A stretch of 32,744 nt of DNA from Bacteroidia bacterium (GTDB taxonomy: Bacteria > Bacteroidota > Bacteroidia > Flavobacteriales > Flavobacteriaceae): positions 1-32,744 of the forward strand of contig JAUIKY010000040.1 in NCBI GenBank assembly GCA_030430535.1. Direction: 5' to 3'. Both the position numbers and the translations under genes were made by a program. Below the pieces are notes generated by a model. It worked only from the letters and a program-made list of their open reading frames with translations. It did no database searches and was not told where the DNA came from. Below are positions 14,214 to 22,336 of this stretch, one piece after another. How positions within the stretch are numbered: the stretch's first letter is position 1; each line of letters begins with the position of its first letter.

Positions 14214-15503
14214 ATGGTTAAGAAACTCATATTATCACCACTTCAAAAGTTTATAAACATTGAGAGTTTTAGTGGCACCCTACTCCTTTTTGCAACAATT
14301 TTAGCCTTAGTATGGGCCAATTCGCCTTTTTCTGAAAGCTATCAGTCGCTATGGCAATACAAAATTGGGTTTACCAGCCAAAACTTCGAATTGAACAAAC
14401 CGCTGATTTTATGGATTAACGATGGTTTAATGGCCATTTTTTTCTTTTTGATAGGGTTAGAAATAAAACGGGAGTTTCTTATTGGCGAACTCAACTCTTT
14501 GAAAAAATTAGCTTTTCCACTTTATGGCGCTTTGGGAGGCATTATCATGCCTGTTCTTTTCTTTTTCCTTTTGAACGAAAATCCACAAACACAAAAAGGA
14601 TGGGGTATTTCAATGGCTACCGATATTGCGTTTTCATTGGCGTTGCTCAAAGCCTTGGGAAATAGAGTCCCTTTAAGTCTAAAAATATTTTTAACGGCCT
14701 TTGCTATTGTAGACGATTTAGGTGCCGTACTTGTTATTGCAATCTTTTATAGCAGCAACATCCAAACAACCATGTTAATAGCTGCTTTTATTTTATTGGC
14801 GGCGCTCTATTTTCTGTCGTACCGCGGTTACTTCTCTAAATTTGTCATGGTATTTTTGGGTATTATCATTTGGACATTGTTTTTAAAATCGGGTATTCAT
14901 CCCACTTTAGCAGGTATTTTATTAGCTTTTTCTGTGCCTATTCGCCAGAAAATAAAAACCCCACAGTTTATCGACAACTTAGTAAACATCACCAATAACA
15001 TAAAAGCTGCCAGCATTTTAGAAAAACCCATTTTATCGAAAGAACAAATTCGTGAGATTGACAACTTAGAGGATTGGACCAACAAATACCAATCGCCATT
15101 ACAGCATTTAGAGCATAACTTGCACGATTGGGTAGCCTATTTTATAATTCCGATATTTGCGCTAGCCAATGCTGGGGTTGCCATTAACACCAACATGAAT
15201 ATAGAAATCAACTTAGTAACCAATATTGCGATATGTTTAGTATTGGGAAAAAGTATTGGCATATCGTCAATCGTTTTTATGGCCAAAAAATTTAAACTTA
15301 TTGAAATTCCGCCAGACATTAGTAACCAACAAATTATTGGTGTATCCTTTTTAGCCGGAATAGGTTTCACTATGGCTATTTTTATTGCCAGCCTTGCTTT
15401 TATGGAAAGCCCCAAATACATTGATTCTGCAAAAATTGGAATCCTTATAGGTTCGGTAATAGCAGCAACAATAGGCTATTTAGTTTTGCGTTTTAAAAAA
15501 TAA
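14214..15503 (+). CDS. nhaA: Na+/H+ antiporter NhaA
   Basis: A 429-residue inner-membrane antiporter that exchanges cytoplasmic Na+ for external protons. The N-terminal part matches the family: ILALVWANSPFSESY and LWINDGLMAIFFFLIGLEIKREFLIGEL. The ion-binding aspartates are kept as D137 in ATDIAFS and the D167-D168 pair in FAIVDDLGAVLV, equivalent to D133 and D163-D164 of the E. coli protein. About 11-12 membrane segments are visible, with the second half ending GIGFTMAIFIASLAF and VLRFKK. It ends two bases before hemF, so translation of hemF is probably coupled to it. A sodium antiporter fits a marine lifestyle; the pairing with hemF is odd. Confidence 0.96.
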   Translation: MVKKLILSPLQKFINIESFSGTLLLFATILALVWANSPFSESYQSLWQYKIGFTSQNFELNKPLILWINDGLMAIFFFLIGLEIKREFLIGELNSLKKLAFPLYGALGGIIMPVLFFFLLNENPQTQKGWGISMATDIAFSLALLKALGNRVPLSLKIFLTAFAIVDDLGAVLVIAIFYSSNIQTTMLIAAFILLAALYFLSYRGYFSKFVMVFLGIIIWTLFLKSGIHPTLAGILLAFSVPIRQKIKTPQFIDNLVNITNNIKAASILEKPILSKEQIREIDNLEDWTNKYQSPLQHLEHNLHDWVAYFIIPIFALANAGVAINTNMNIEINLVTNIAICLVLGKSIGISSIVFMAKKFKLIEIPPDISNQQIIGVSFLAGIGFTMAIFIASLAFMESPKYIDSAKIGILIGSVIAATIGYLVLRFKK

Positions 15504-15505
15504 TA

Positions 15506-16408
15506 ATGAAAGACAAATTCTATCAGTACATACAAGAATTACAGGACGTCATCACTTCAAAACTCGAAGCGATTGATGGCAAAGCCCAATTCAAGCAAGA
15601 TATTTGGGACCGCCCCGAAGGCGGTGGCGGTCGCACAAGGGTTATTGAAAATGGCAACGTTTTTGAAAAAGGCGGGGTAAATATTTCTGGTGTACACGGC
15701 AAATTACCAAAATCGATGCAGAACTATTTTAAAGTGGGCGATGTCGATTTTTTTGCCTGCGGACTAAGCTTGGTACTCCACCCAAAAAACCCCATGGCAC
15801 CTACCGTACATGCAAATTGGCGCTATTTTGAAATGTATGATGAAAACAATAATATTGTTGACCAATGGTTTGGTGGTGGTCAAGATTTAACACCCTATTA
15901 TTTATTCGAGGAAGACGCCAAGCATTTTCACCAAACGTGTAAAATGGCTTGCGATAAGCACAATCCGGATTTTTACCGTAATTACAAAGCCCGTTGCGAC
16001 GAGTATTTTTATAACGAACACCGCAACGAAGCCAGAGGCATTGGCGGTTTGTTTTTCGATTATTGCAAAGCAACCGACGATATGACCATGGAAAATTGGT
16101 ACGATTTTGTTACCGAAGTGGGCAATAGCTTTTTAGAAGCCTATGTACCCATTGTTGAAAAACGAAAGGATTTACCATACACGCAAGCGCAACGCGACTG
16201 GCAGGAAATACGTCGTGGGCGCTATGTAGAATTCAATTTAGTACACGATAAAGGCACTCTGTTTGGCTTGAAAACCAACGGCCGCATTGAAAGTATTTTA
16301 ATGAGCTTACCTCCGCACGTGCAATGGGTTTACGACCATAGCCCAGAACCTGATAGCCAAGAAGAAAAATTACTTGAAGTTCTAAAAAATCCGAAAGACT
16401 GGGTTTAA
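15506..16408 (+). CDS. hemF: Oxygen-dependent coproporphyrinogen III oxidase HemF
   Basis: A 300-residue soluble enzyme, typical length. It uses O2 to convert two propionate groups of coproporphyrinogen III to vinyl groups, giving protoporphyrinogen IX. Motifs in order: QDIWDRPEGGGGRTRV (about 31-46), FFACGLSLVLHPKNPMAPTVHANWRYFE near 82-109, WFGGGQDLTPYY near 121-132, and RGRYVEFNLVHDKGTLFGLKTNGRIESILMSLPP near the C-terminus. Use of HemF together with HemJ implies protoporphyrin-dependent heme synthesis under oxygen. It starts two bases after nhaA and precedes hemB by 25 bases. No oxygen-independent HemN is in the window. Confidence 0.97.
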   Translation: MKDKFYQYIQELQDVITSKLEAIDGKAQFKQDIWDRPEGGGGRTRVIENGNVFEKGGVNISGVHGKLPKSMQNYFKVGDVDFFACGLSLVLHPKNPMAPTVHANWRYFEMYDENNNIVDQWFGGGQDLTPYYLFEEDAKHFHQTCKMACDKHNPDFYRNYKARCDEYFYNEHRNEARGIGGLFFDYCKATDDMTMENWYDFVTEVGNSFLEAYVPIVEKRKDLPYTQAQRDWQEIRRGRYVEFNLVHDKGTLFGLKTNGRIESILMSLPPHVQWVYDHSPEPDSQEEKLLEVLKNPKDWV

Positions 16409-16433
16409 AACAAATCAAAATAAACATTTACAG

Positions 16434-17423
16434 ATGTATCCATTAAGACGAAATAGAAGACTAAGAGCCAATGCTGCCATTCGTGGGTTGGTTCGCGAAA
16501 CCATTATATCTCCCAACGATTTTTTAGTGCCCCTTTTTGTGGTTGAAGGTAAAGGTGTAAAAGAAGAAATCGCTTCTATGCCTAATTATTTCCGCTATAG
16601 TTTGGATTTACTTGAAAACGAAGTAAAAGAACTTTGGAACCTCGGCTTAAAATCGGTGTTATTGTTCGTAAAAGTGCCCGATAATTTAAAAGACAACAAA
16701 GGCTCGGAAGCCATAAACCCCAACGGATTGATGCAACGCGCCATTAAAACCGTAAAAAATGTGTGTCCGGATATGTTAGTGATGACCGATGTGGCCCTTG
16801 ACCCTTATTCAGCTTACGGGCATGACGGCATTATTGAAAACGGACAAATTTTAAACGACGAAACGGCAGAGGCATTAGCCGAAATGAGCCTATCGCACGC
16901 CCAAGCTGGTGCTGATTTTGTAGCTCCCAGCGATATGATGGACGGTCGTATTTTAACCATTCGCGAAGCTTTGGAGGACGAAGGTTTCATCAATACGGGA
17001 ATTATGAGCTATTCGGCAAAATATGCTTCGGCATTTTACGGTCCTTTCCGAGATGCGCTCGATTCAGCTCCAGTAGATTTGGTGGATATTCCAAAAGACA
17101 AAAAAACCTATCAAATGGATTACGCCAACCGTTTTGAGGCCATCCGCGAAACCGAAATGGATATAGACGAAGGTGCCGATATTGTTATGGTAAAACCAGG
17201 ATTGTGTTACCTGGATATTGTTCGCGAAATTAAAAACGAAGTCGACGTCCCGGTGGCCGTTTACCAAGTCTCGGGCGAATACGCCATGTTAAAAGCTGCC
17301 TCCGAAAAAGGCTGGTTAGAGCACGACGCCGTAATGATGGAGCAAATTACCGCCATTAAACGTGCAGGTGCCGATATTATCGCATCCTATTTTGCCAAAG
17401 AGGTTGTGAAATTGATTTCGTAA
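16434..17423 (+). CDS. hemB: Delta-aminolevulinic acid dehydratase HemB, zinc-triad-free type
   Basis: A 329-residue enzyme that condenses two 5-aminolevulinate molecules to porphobilinogen, normally as an octamer. The two active-site lysines are K196 in SYSAKYASAFYGPFRD and K254 in VMVKPGLCYLD. The metal region reads DVALDPYSAYGHDG: the three cysteines of zinc enzymes are replaced by A121, D123 and D131. This is the pattern of magnesium-stimulated HemB proteins such as that of Pseudomonas, so catalytic zinc is unlikely. It is the last gene of the plus-strand heme run although it acts second after 5-aminolevulinate formation. It ends 11 bases from the convergent large exported protein, with no convincing terminator between. 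Confidence 0.97.
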   Translation: MYPLRRNRRLRANAAIRGLVRETIISPNDFLVPLFVVEGKGVKEEIASMPNYFRYSLDLLENEVKELWNLGLKSVLLFVKVPDNLKDNKGSEAINPNGLMQRAIKTVKNVCPDMLVMTDVALDPYSAYGHDGIIENGQILNDETAEALAEMSLSHAQAGADFVAPSDMMDGRILTIREALEDEGFINTGIMSYSAKYASAFYGPFRDALDSAPVDLVDIPKDKKTYQMDYANRFEAIRETEMDIDEGADIVMVKPGLCYLDIVREIKNEVDVPVAVYQVSGEYAMLKAASEKGWLEHDAVMMEQITAIKRAGADIIASYFAKEVVKLIS

Positions 17424-17434
17424 ATTAAACTTAT

Positions 17435-20188
17435 TTAGTTTGATGGACGTACTTGATAGTTAGTTTCATAATATCCCAACTTTCCGTTTGGGCAAATGCC
17501 CTCAATAATAACAAGCATCTCTCCAATGTCATCGCCGTTGTAAAACTCAACCTTGGCTTTGCCACTGGCATCCGTTGTTATTGAGGGATTCCAATACACC
17601 ACAGAACGCAGGTCTGGGATATTCCAATCTTCAGCATCCATATCATCATATTTTGGTGTATAAAATTCCCTTTTGGGAGAAAACCCCTTAATACTGAATT
17701 TTGAAATTCCCGGTGTTCTCCTTACGCCATACAGCCCTTTTTTTGAATAGGTATAGATGTTTATGAATGATACTGTAGTAAAGGAGTCCAGCGCCATTGG
17801 GCAACCAAAAACTTGTGCTTCATATTTTCTGGGGTTTTTGGGACTTTTTATTATTTCTACGCTTTTAATTTCTTCTGTTGGCAAATTTCCTATTAAATGA
17901 TAATCTCTAAAAAGTACTGGAATTCCATCTATTATTATAAAAGTAAAATCGGCTCCATGGGCATTAGCCACCAAAAACCCACCGTTAGGGCCAACCCTAC
18001 TAACCCTAATATCGTCTGGATAGCTAAACATTAAAACACTAAATAACCCGTAAGACCATTTTTTAACTTTGGAATGCAACTCTTTATCTTCAATAACCAC
18101 ATCGGGTGGCCCGTGCAATTGCATCATTTTTTCACGCTCTGGCGTTAGCTTGTAGCCACTTAATTCAACTTCATCCAACTCAATAGTACCACTGGAAACT
18201 TCATAATTTTCTTCCTTGCGCTTACGCTCTATATTTTTTTGCAGATAAAGATTTGTAGAATCCGCAAGTTGTAAATGCTCTGTTTTATCGTACGTTATCT
18301 TTGGCGGCTCTTTATAATCCAAATTAATGGTGACATTCTTTTTCTTCTCTTTCATTTTCGATTGAATCAATATTTCCAAATCATCAACATAGTGGTCTTT
18401 TATTTTAAAATTGAAACGACCTGTGCTATCCACCACTTGGGTCATGGCCTGCGGAGGCTTTCCAAAAGTCATTAAAGAAAGTTCTAATGGTTTTTTGGTT
18501 TTTTTCTTCGCATTAAATTCTCCTACGGTACCCGAAATCGATAAGTTTTGTTCGGGCTTAATTTTAAATTGTTTTTCGGTTTCTATGTTTTCGTATATAT
18601 AATTACTCCAGCCTTGCGTTAATAGCAGCGCATCCAAATCTGCAAATCGCGATTGGTTTTCGGTGTTAAAATAATGTGCAGGGTTTTCTACGCTGCCCTT
18701 AAGTTCTGAACTCAAAAGAAAATAAGACAAAATATTTTGTTTGTCAATATTCGCGTTTTCCATATGTTCTTTGTTGAGTACCAAAACCGACAAATTGGCT
18801 TTAACGGCACTTGTATCGATGTCTTTAATGGCTAAATCAATAACTGTTTTATCCCTTTGGCTGTAAGTCTTTAAATGCTTGCCCTCTATTGAAAACAAGT
18901 CGTCTTTATTATGGTTAAAAACCAATCGTTCTGAAACCGGTTGATGGTTTTTATCAAACAAAATAAACTTAACAATGCCATGAGGCAAAACCTTTTTGTT
19001 TATCAATGCGGCAGCTGTGCTGTCTTTTAACTTTAGCTTTAAATCGTGGTACAAAACCCCTCTGGAATAAATTTTCAGGAATAAGCTATCCTGTTCTAAA
19101 TAATTAGAACGTACTGTAGCGTATAGTGCGACCTTCTGCTGGCTAACGGTTAAAACCAGCCCTTTGTTGTAAACTTTTGGTAATTCTACCCTAAATTTAG
19201 GGGCGCTTTTTGTGTTTACATCAGCATAGTATGTTTTTTTTGAATCTGCCTTTAAGCTAACAATGCCCATCCCCAAACTATTGGTTTTAAAAGATGTTAT
19301 TACAGAATCGTTTTCGTCAATAATATTTCCTGATATGGCTTTACTTTCATTTTTATAATCCAAGGCCTTAAACGCTACTTTACTGACCAAGCCGTCAACT
19401 AATTTCCCACCTTCGGGGAAAAACTGAAGGTCTAAAAAAGAAGTATCAACTGCTATGGTTTTTCTGTATGTATTTAAAAACTCTAAATTATGGTTCTTTA
19501 GTTTTAGGGAATCGGGCTGAAACGCCAAGCCAACTCTAGCTACATTAGGAGGCAATACATATTTGAAAGCATAAAATCCAGATTTGTCTTTCGTGATTTC
19601 TAATGAATCCTTTTTGTTGGGCATCTCGAAATACAACATTAGTTTTCCGCGGTATTTTGGGTTAAGCAACCTGGGGTATGCTTTGCCCGAAATTTCAAAT
19701 TGTTTGGTTTCTGTTTGGGTTAAAACTATTTGCTTAAAAGCATCTTTATCCGTTTCAATTTCTTCCGCACTGTAAATATCAATATACTGTTTTGAAATAA
19801 AATCGGCATTAAAATTTTTGTTCCATTCGGTATAAGCCCTAATTAAATAGCGCCCCAACGGCATGCTTTCCTGTAATTGAAAAAAACCATCTGCTATACC
19901 ATTTTCCAGCTTCAGGAGTTTATGCTCAATTAATCTTTCATCAAAATCTATAAGCTCAACGTGCAATATCCCGCTTAAATTCGTCGGTAAATTATTGGTA
20001 TCTGTAACAACGGCTTTAAACCAAACCGTTTGGTCTGAGGTAAAAACCGTACTGCTTAATTGAAGATAAATTTTTTCTGCATATGCCAATTTGCTTACGG
20101 CTTGTTTTGGCTCTAGTATCTGAGATTGAACTGAATGAACCAGCAACAACAAAAACACATTTATTTTAAATAAAAATATTGTTTTCAT
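17435..20188 (-). CDS. Large exported MG2/macroglobulin-like protein with TonB-plug-like segment
   Basis: A 917-residue protein with a signal peptide (about 1-22, hydrophobic stretch VFLLLLVHSV, cut near QSQ). Residues from about 35 to 470 look like tandem beta-sandwich domains of the alpha-2-macroglobulin MG type: EKIYLQLSSTVFTSDQTVWFKAVV near 38-61 and QFFPEGGKLVDGLVSKVAFKALD near 255-277. Residues 545-625 resemble a carboxypeptidase-regulatory-like domain (SISGTVGEF). LDEVELSGYK (671-680) and FIIIDGIPV..TEEIKSVEIIKSP (750-783) recall the plug domain of TonB-dependent receptors, but no 22-strand barrel follows. The end (DLRSVVYWNPSITTDASGKAKVEFYN) is another sandwich. It has no thioester motif. 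It probably sits in the periplasm or outer membrane; its task is unknown. Confidence 0.75.
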   Translation of the reverse strand: MKTIFLFKINVFLLLLVHSVQSQILEPKQAVSKLAYAEKIYLQLSSTVFTSDQTVWFKAVVTDTNNLPTNLSGILHVELIDFDERLIEHKLLKLENGIADGFFQLQESMPLGRYLIRAYTEWNKNFNADFISKQYIDIYSAEEIETDKDAFKQIVLTQTETKQFEISGKAYPRLLNPKYRGKLMLYFEMPNKKDSLEITKDKSGFYAFKYVLPPNVARVGLAFQPDSLKLKNHNLEFLNTYRKTIAVDTSFLDLQFFPEGGKLVDGLVSKVAFKALDYKNESKAISGNIIDENDSVITSFKTNSLGMGIVSLKADSKKTYYADVNTKSAPKFRVELPKVYNKGLVLTVSQQKVALYATVRSNYLEQDSLFLKIYSRGVLYHDLKLKLKDSTAAALINKKVLPHGIVKFILFDKNHQPVSERLVFNHNKDDLFSIEGKHLKTYSQRDKTVIDLAIKDIDTSAVKANLSVLVLNKEHMENANIDKQNILSYFLLSSELKGSVENPAHYFNTENQSRFADLDALLLTQGWSNYIYENIETEKQFKIKPEQNLSISGTVGEFNAKKKTKKPLELSLMTFGKPPQAMTQVVDSTGRFNFKIKDHYVDDLEILIQSKMKEKKKNVTINLDYKEPPKITYDKTEHLQLADSTNLYLQKNIERKRKEENYEVSSGTIELDEVELSGYKLTPEREKMMQLHGPPDVVIEDKELHSKVKKWSYGLFSVLMFSYPDDIRVSRVGPNGGFLVANAHGADFTFIIIDGIPVLFRDYHLIGNLPTEEIKSVEIIKSPKNPRKYEAQVFGCPMALDSFTTVSFINIYTYSKKGLYGVRRTPGISKFSIKGFSPKREFYTPKYDDMDAEDWNIPDLRSVVYWNPSITTDASGKAKVEFYNGDDIGEMLVIIEGICPNGKLGYYETNYQVRPSN

Positions 20189-20238
20189 ATATAAGCTTCT
20201 CGGTTGAGAATATAAATATAATAAACTTGGTAGTTAAA

Positions 20239-20246
20239 TATCTTTC
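20239..20246 (+). promoter_or_regulatory. Possible -7 box for the CNNM/CBS gene
   Basis: TATCTTTC differs in the last base from TAnnTTTG and lies 28 bases before ATG 20275. The opposite strand carries TATATTTA at 20220-20213, facing the large exported protein, so the 86-bp gap is probably a divergent promoter region. No -33 element was clear on either side. Confidence 0.35.
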
Positions 20247-20274
20247 GTAAATTAGCATAACTAAAACCTATTTA

Positions 20275-21357
20275 ATGAACGCACTGATTCTCTGGGCAAC
20301 CCTTTCGATATTTTTTTCTTTTTTATGTTCCGTGTTAGAAGCCGTTCTTTTAAGTGTTACACCTACTTTTATTTCCGTAAAAAAGCGTGAAAAAAAAGAT
20401 TATGCTACCACTTTAGAGCATTTAAAAAAAGATGTAGACAAACCCTTAATAGCCATACTTACATTAAACACCATTGCGCATACGGTTGGCGCCATGATGG
20501 TGGGTATTGAAGCTGAAAAACTGCCTTTTAAAATTGAAGTTTTTGGGATTAACACCGTAGGAATCGTATCGGCCATAATGACGTTTTTAATATTGGTGGC
20601 TTCCGAAATTATTCCGAAAACCATTGGTGCCACCTATTGGAAAAAATTAGCCAATTTTTCAGCAAAAACATTGACCATTATGATTTTCCCATTAAAATGG
20701 TCCGGAATATTATGGTTGCTCCAATTAACCACAAAACTTATTGGCGGCACTGGCCACGGTAGCATTTTAACCCGCGAAAGCTTTATGGCCATGACCGATA
20801 TTGCTCACGAAGAAGGCGTGTTTCAAGAAAATGAAAGTAAGGTCATCAAAAACCTATTGACGTTTAAAGAAGTGTTTGCCAAAGATGTGATGACACCCAG
20901 AACAGTAATGAAAATTGAAAACCAAAACACCACCGTTGAAGAGTTTTTTAAGAAAAACCTCAACCTTAGGTTTTCAAGAGTTCCGGTTTATGTGGACGAC
21001 CCCGACAACATAAAGGGCCTGGTTTTGAAGGATGAAGTTTTTAAGGAAATGGCCTTGGGAAATGGCTCAAAAAAGCTGTCGGAGTTAAAACGGAATATTA
21101 TTGTGGTAGGCCGAAACATTCCCATACCGACACTTTTTGAAAAACTTATTGAAAGCAGAAACCACATGGCATTGGTGGTTGACGAATACGGTTCCGTTAG
21201 TGGCTTAGTAACCATGGAAGATGTTATTGAAACCCTTTTAGGATTGGAAATTATGGACGAAAGCGATAATGTTTCCGACCTCCAACTACTGGCCAGAAAA
21301 AGCTGGGAAATCCGAGCCAAGAAATTGGGCATCCTCGAAAACGAAAAACCAAACTGA
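20275..21357 (+). CDS. CNNM/CBS domain membrane protein (hemolysin/CorB family)
   Basis: A 360-residue protein. Residues 1-150 form the CNNM (DUF21) membrane domain with about four helices, including SFLCSVLEAVLLSVTP and the typical ASEIIPKTIGATYW near 108-121. Two CBS domains follow: one begins near MTPRTVMKI (about 205) and the second near IPIPTLFEKLIESRNHMALVVDEYGSVSGLVTMEDVIETLLG (about 283-324). Relatives such as CorB/CorC and CNNM proteins export Mg2+ or support divalent cation balance and bind nucleotides through the CBS pair. It stops soon after the second CBS domain and lacks the C-terminal CorC/HlyC domain of the longer (about 430) members. One base separates its stop from the ogt start. 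Confidence 0.88.
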   Translation: MNALILWATLSIFFSFLCSVLEAVLLSVTPTFISVKKREKKDYATTLEHLKKDVDKPLIAILTLNTIAHTVGAMMVGIEAEKLPFKIEVFGINTVGIVSAIMTFLILVASEIIPKTIGATYWKKLANFSAKTLTIMIFPLKWSGILWLLQLTTKLIGGTGHGSILTRESFMAMTDIAHEEGVFQENESKVIKNLLTFKEVFAKDVMTPRTVMKIENQNTTVEEFFKKNLNLRFSRVPVYVDDPDNIKGLVLKDEVFKEMALGNGSKKLSELKRNIIVVGRNIPIPTLFEKLIESRNHMALVVDEYGSVSGLVTMEDVIETLLGLEIMDESDNVSDLQLLARKSWEIRAKKLGILENEKPN

Positions 21358-21358
21358 G

Positions 21359-21832
21359 ATGAAAACTTGTATTATTGATTCGCCTTTGGGATATACCAAA
21401 ATTACGGGCGACATCAATGGCATTGGTTCTGTTTCCGTCTTAAATTCTGAAGAAAAAACATCTGATATTATCCCGGTCGAACTTGAAGACTGCGTTTTGC
21501 AATTAAACGAATACTTTGATGGCACTCGAGAACAATTTAGCTTAAAATTAAATCCACAAGGCACCAATTTTCAAAAAAAGGTTTGGAAACAGCTGGAGCT
21601 TATCCCATACGGAAAAACCATTTCTTATTTGGAACTATCCAAACAATTGGGAGACATTAAAGCCATTAGAGCCGTAGCTAATGCCAATGCCAAAAATCCA
21701 CTTTGGATTATTGTGCCCTGCCACCGGGTTATTGGCAGCAACGGCAGTTTAACCGGGTATGCAGGAGGGTTACAACGCAAAAAATGGCTATTGGAACACG
21801 AAAGTCCGTTTAAGCAACAAACACTGTTTTAA
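21359..21832 (+). CDS. ogt: Methylated-DNA-protein-cysteine S-methyltransferase
   Basis: A 157-residue suicide DNA repair protein from ATG 21359, one base after the stop of the CNNM gene. A longer frame upstream overlaps the CBS domain coding and is rejected. It moves methyl groups from O6-methylguanine to its own cysteine C121 in the motif IVPCHRVIG (118-126). The DNA-binding helix region FQKKVWKQLELIPYGKTISYLELSKQLG (71-98) and the arginine-finger-like KAIRAVANANAKNP (101-114) are also present. There is no extra Ada domain, so it is an Ogt-type protein without a regulatory half. Its stop codon overlaps the convergent cupin stop by four bases. Confidence 0.94.
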   Translation: MKTCIIDSPLGYTKITGDINGIGSVSVLNSEEKTSDIIPVELEDCVLQLNEYFDGTREQFSLKLNPQGTNFQKKVWKQLELIPYGKTISYLELSKQLGDIKAIRAVANANAKNPLWIIVPCHRVIGSNGSLTGYAGGLQRKKWLLEHESPFKQQTLF

Positions 21833-22263
21833 AGTTTTAATTGCATGTCGTAATTAGCTGCTGTTGCAATAACTTTTGCAACGATGCTTTCATCAACCGA
21901 CTTTTCCTGTGAATCCACCCCATTTTCATTGACCCCCATATCTTCAAAAAACTGCCGAAACCCCTTTGGGCTGTGAATATTAACCCATTTGCAAACCGCA
22001 TGGCTTTTATTGCTAAAGGTATGCACCGTATTTTTGGGTAAATTTACACTTTCGCCTGCTTTTACAACCTTAATTTCCCCATTTACAAAAAATTCCATTT
22101 CGCCCTCAGTAATTAAGAAACTTTCTGTAAAGTTTTCATGCAAATGTGGCGGTGGCCCAGGTACTCCAGCAGGAGTTTCACCAAAAGCCAAATCGTAGTC
22201 TCCCGAGGTTTCATGAAGGCTTACCCGGTGCCCCAAAACCCACTTAGTTGTTGATGTTTTCAT
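21829..22263 (-). CDS. Cupin domain protein under TetR control
   Basis: A 144-residue single-domain cupin from ATG 22263. A GTG 21 bases upstream is rejected because it lies inside the predicted operator. Cupin motif 1 is PPPHLHENFTESFLITEGEMEF, with H40, H42 and E47; motif 2 is AGESVNLPKNTVHTFSN, with H81. These four residues make the usual metal site. The sequence GPPPHLHENFTESFLITEGEMEFFVNGE is common in small cupins related to quercetinase-like proteins, but the substrate cannot be told. It is transcribed away from the TetR gene, with the two start codons 72 bp apart. The strong promoter and operator layout suggests induction by a small molecule that the cupin may act on or bind. Confidence 0.85.
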   Translation of the reverse strand: MKTSTTKWVLGHRVSLHETSGDYDLAFGETPAGVPGPPPHLHENFTESFLITEGEMEFFVNGEIKVVKAGESVNLPKNTVHTFSNKSHAVCKWVNIHSPKGFRQFFEDMGVNENGVDSQEKSVDESIVAKVIATAANYDMQLKL

Positions 22264-22267
22264 TTTA

Positions 22268-22283
22268 TGAGATTTTTGTCTCA
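22268..22283. promoter_or_regulatory. TetR operator copy 1, at the cupin promoter
   Basis: TGAGATTTTTGTCTCA has outer arms TGAGA and TCTCA and fits the 16-bp palindrome TGAGACAnnTGTCTCA with two mismatches. It lies immediately downstream of the minus-strand -7 box (22291-22284), covering the likely transcription start of the cupin gene, so a bound dimer would block it. Confidence 0.6.
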
Positions 22284-22314
22284 CAAATATATGGTTAATT
22301 TTTGTATATTCAAA
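22284..22314 (-). promoter_or_regulatory. Full Bacteroidota promoter of the cupin gene
   Basis: On the minus strand TTTG (22314-22311) is followed by exactly 19 bases and then TATATTTG (22291-22284). This is a full match to the TTTG-N19-TAnnTTTG consensus. Transcription would start near 22277, about 14 bases before ATG 22263. Confidence 0.7.
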
Positions 22315-22320
22315 TATTTA

Positions 22321-22336
22321 TAAGACATTTGTCTCA
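22321..22336. promoter_or_regulatory. TetR operator copy 2, at the TetR start codon
   Basis: TAAGACATTTGTCTCA contains the perfect 12-bp palindrome AGACATTTGTCT and fits TGAGACAnnTGTCTCA with one mismatch. Its last base is the A of the TetR start codon at 22336. A TTTG at 22301-22304 followed after 19 bases by GACATTTG suggests the TetR promoter lies across this site, which would imply a very short or absent leader. Confidence 0.6.

Noticed and set aside
17421-17445. Possible terminator between hemB and the large exported protein gene
   Set aside because: Only a five-base AT-rich stem (AAACT/AGTTT) is seen, with no convincing T-tract.
21269-21358. 30-residue extension of the Ogt protein
   Set aside because: It lies in the coding sequence of the CNNM/CBS gene in another frame, and the ATG at 21359 gives the normal family length.
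22264-22284. Cupin start at GTG 22284
   Set aside because: The added residues fall in the operator and directly beside the -7 box; ATG 22263 matches the promoter layout.
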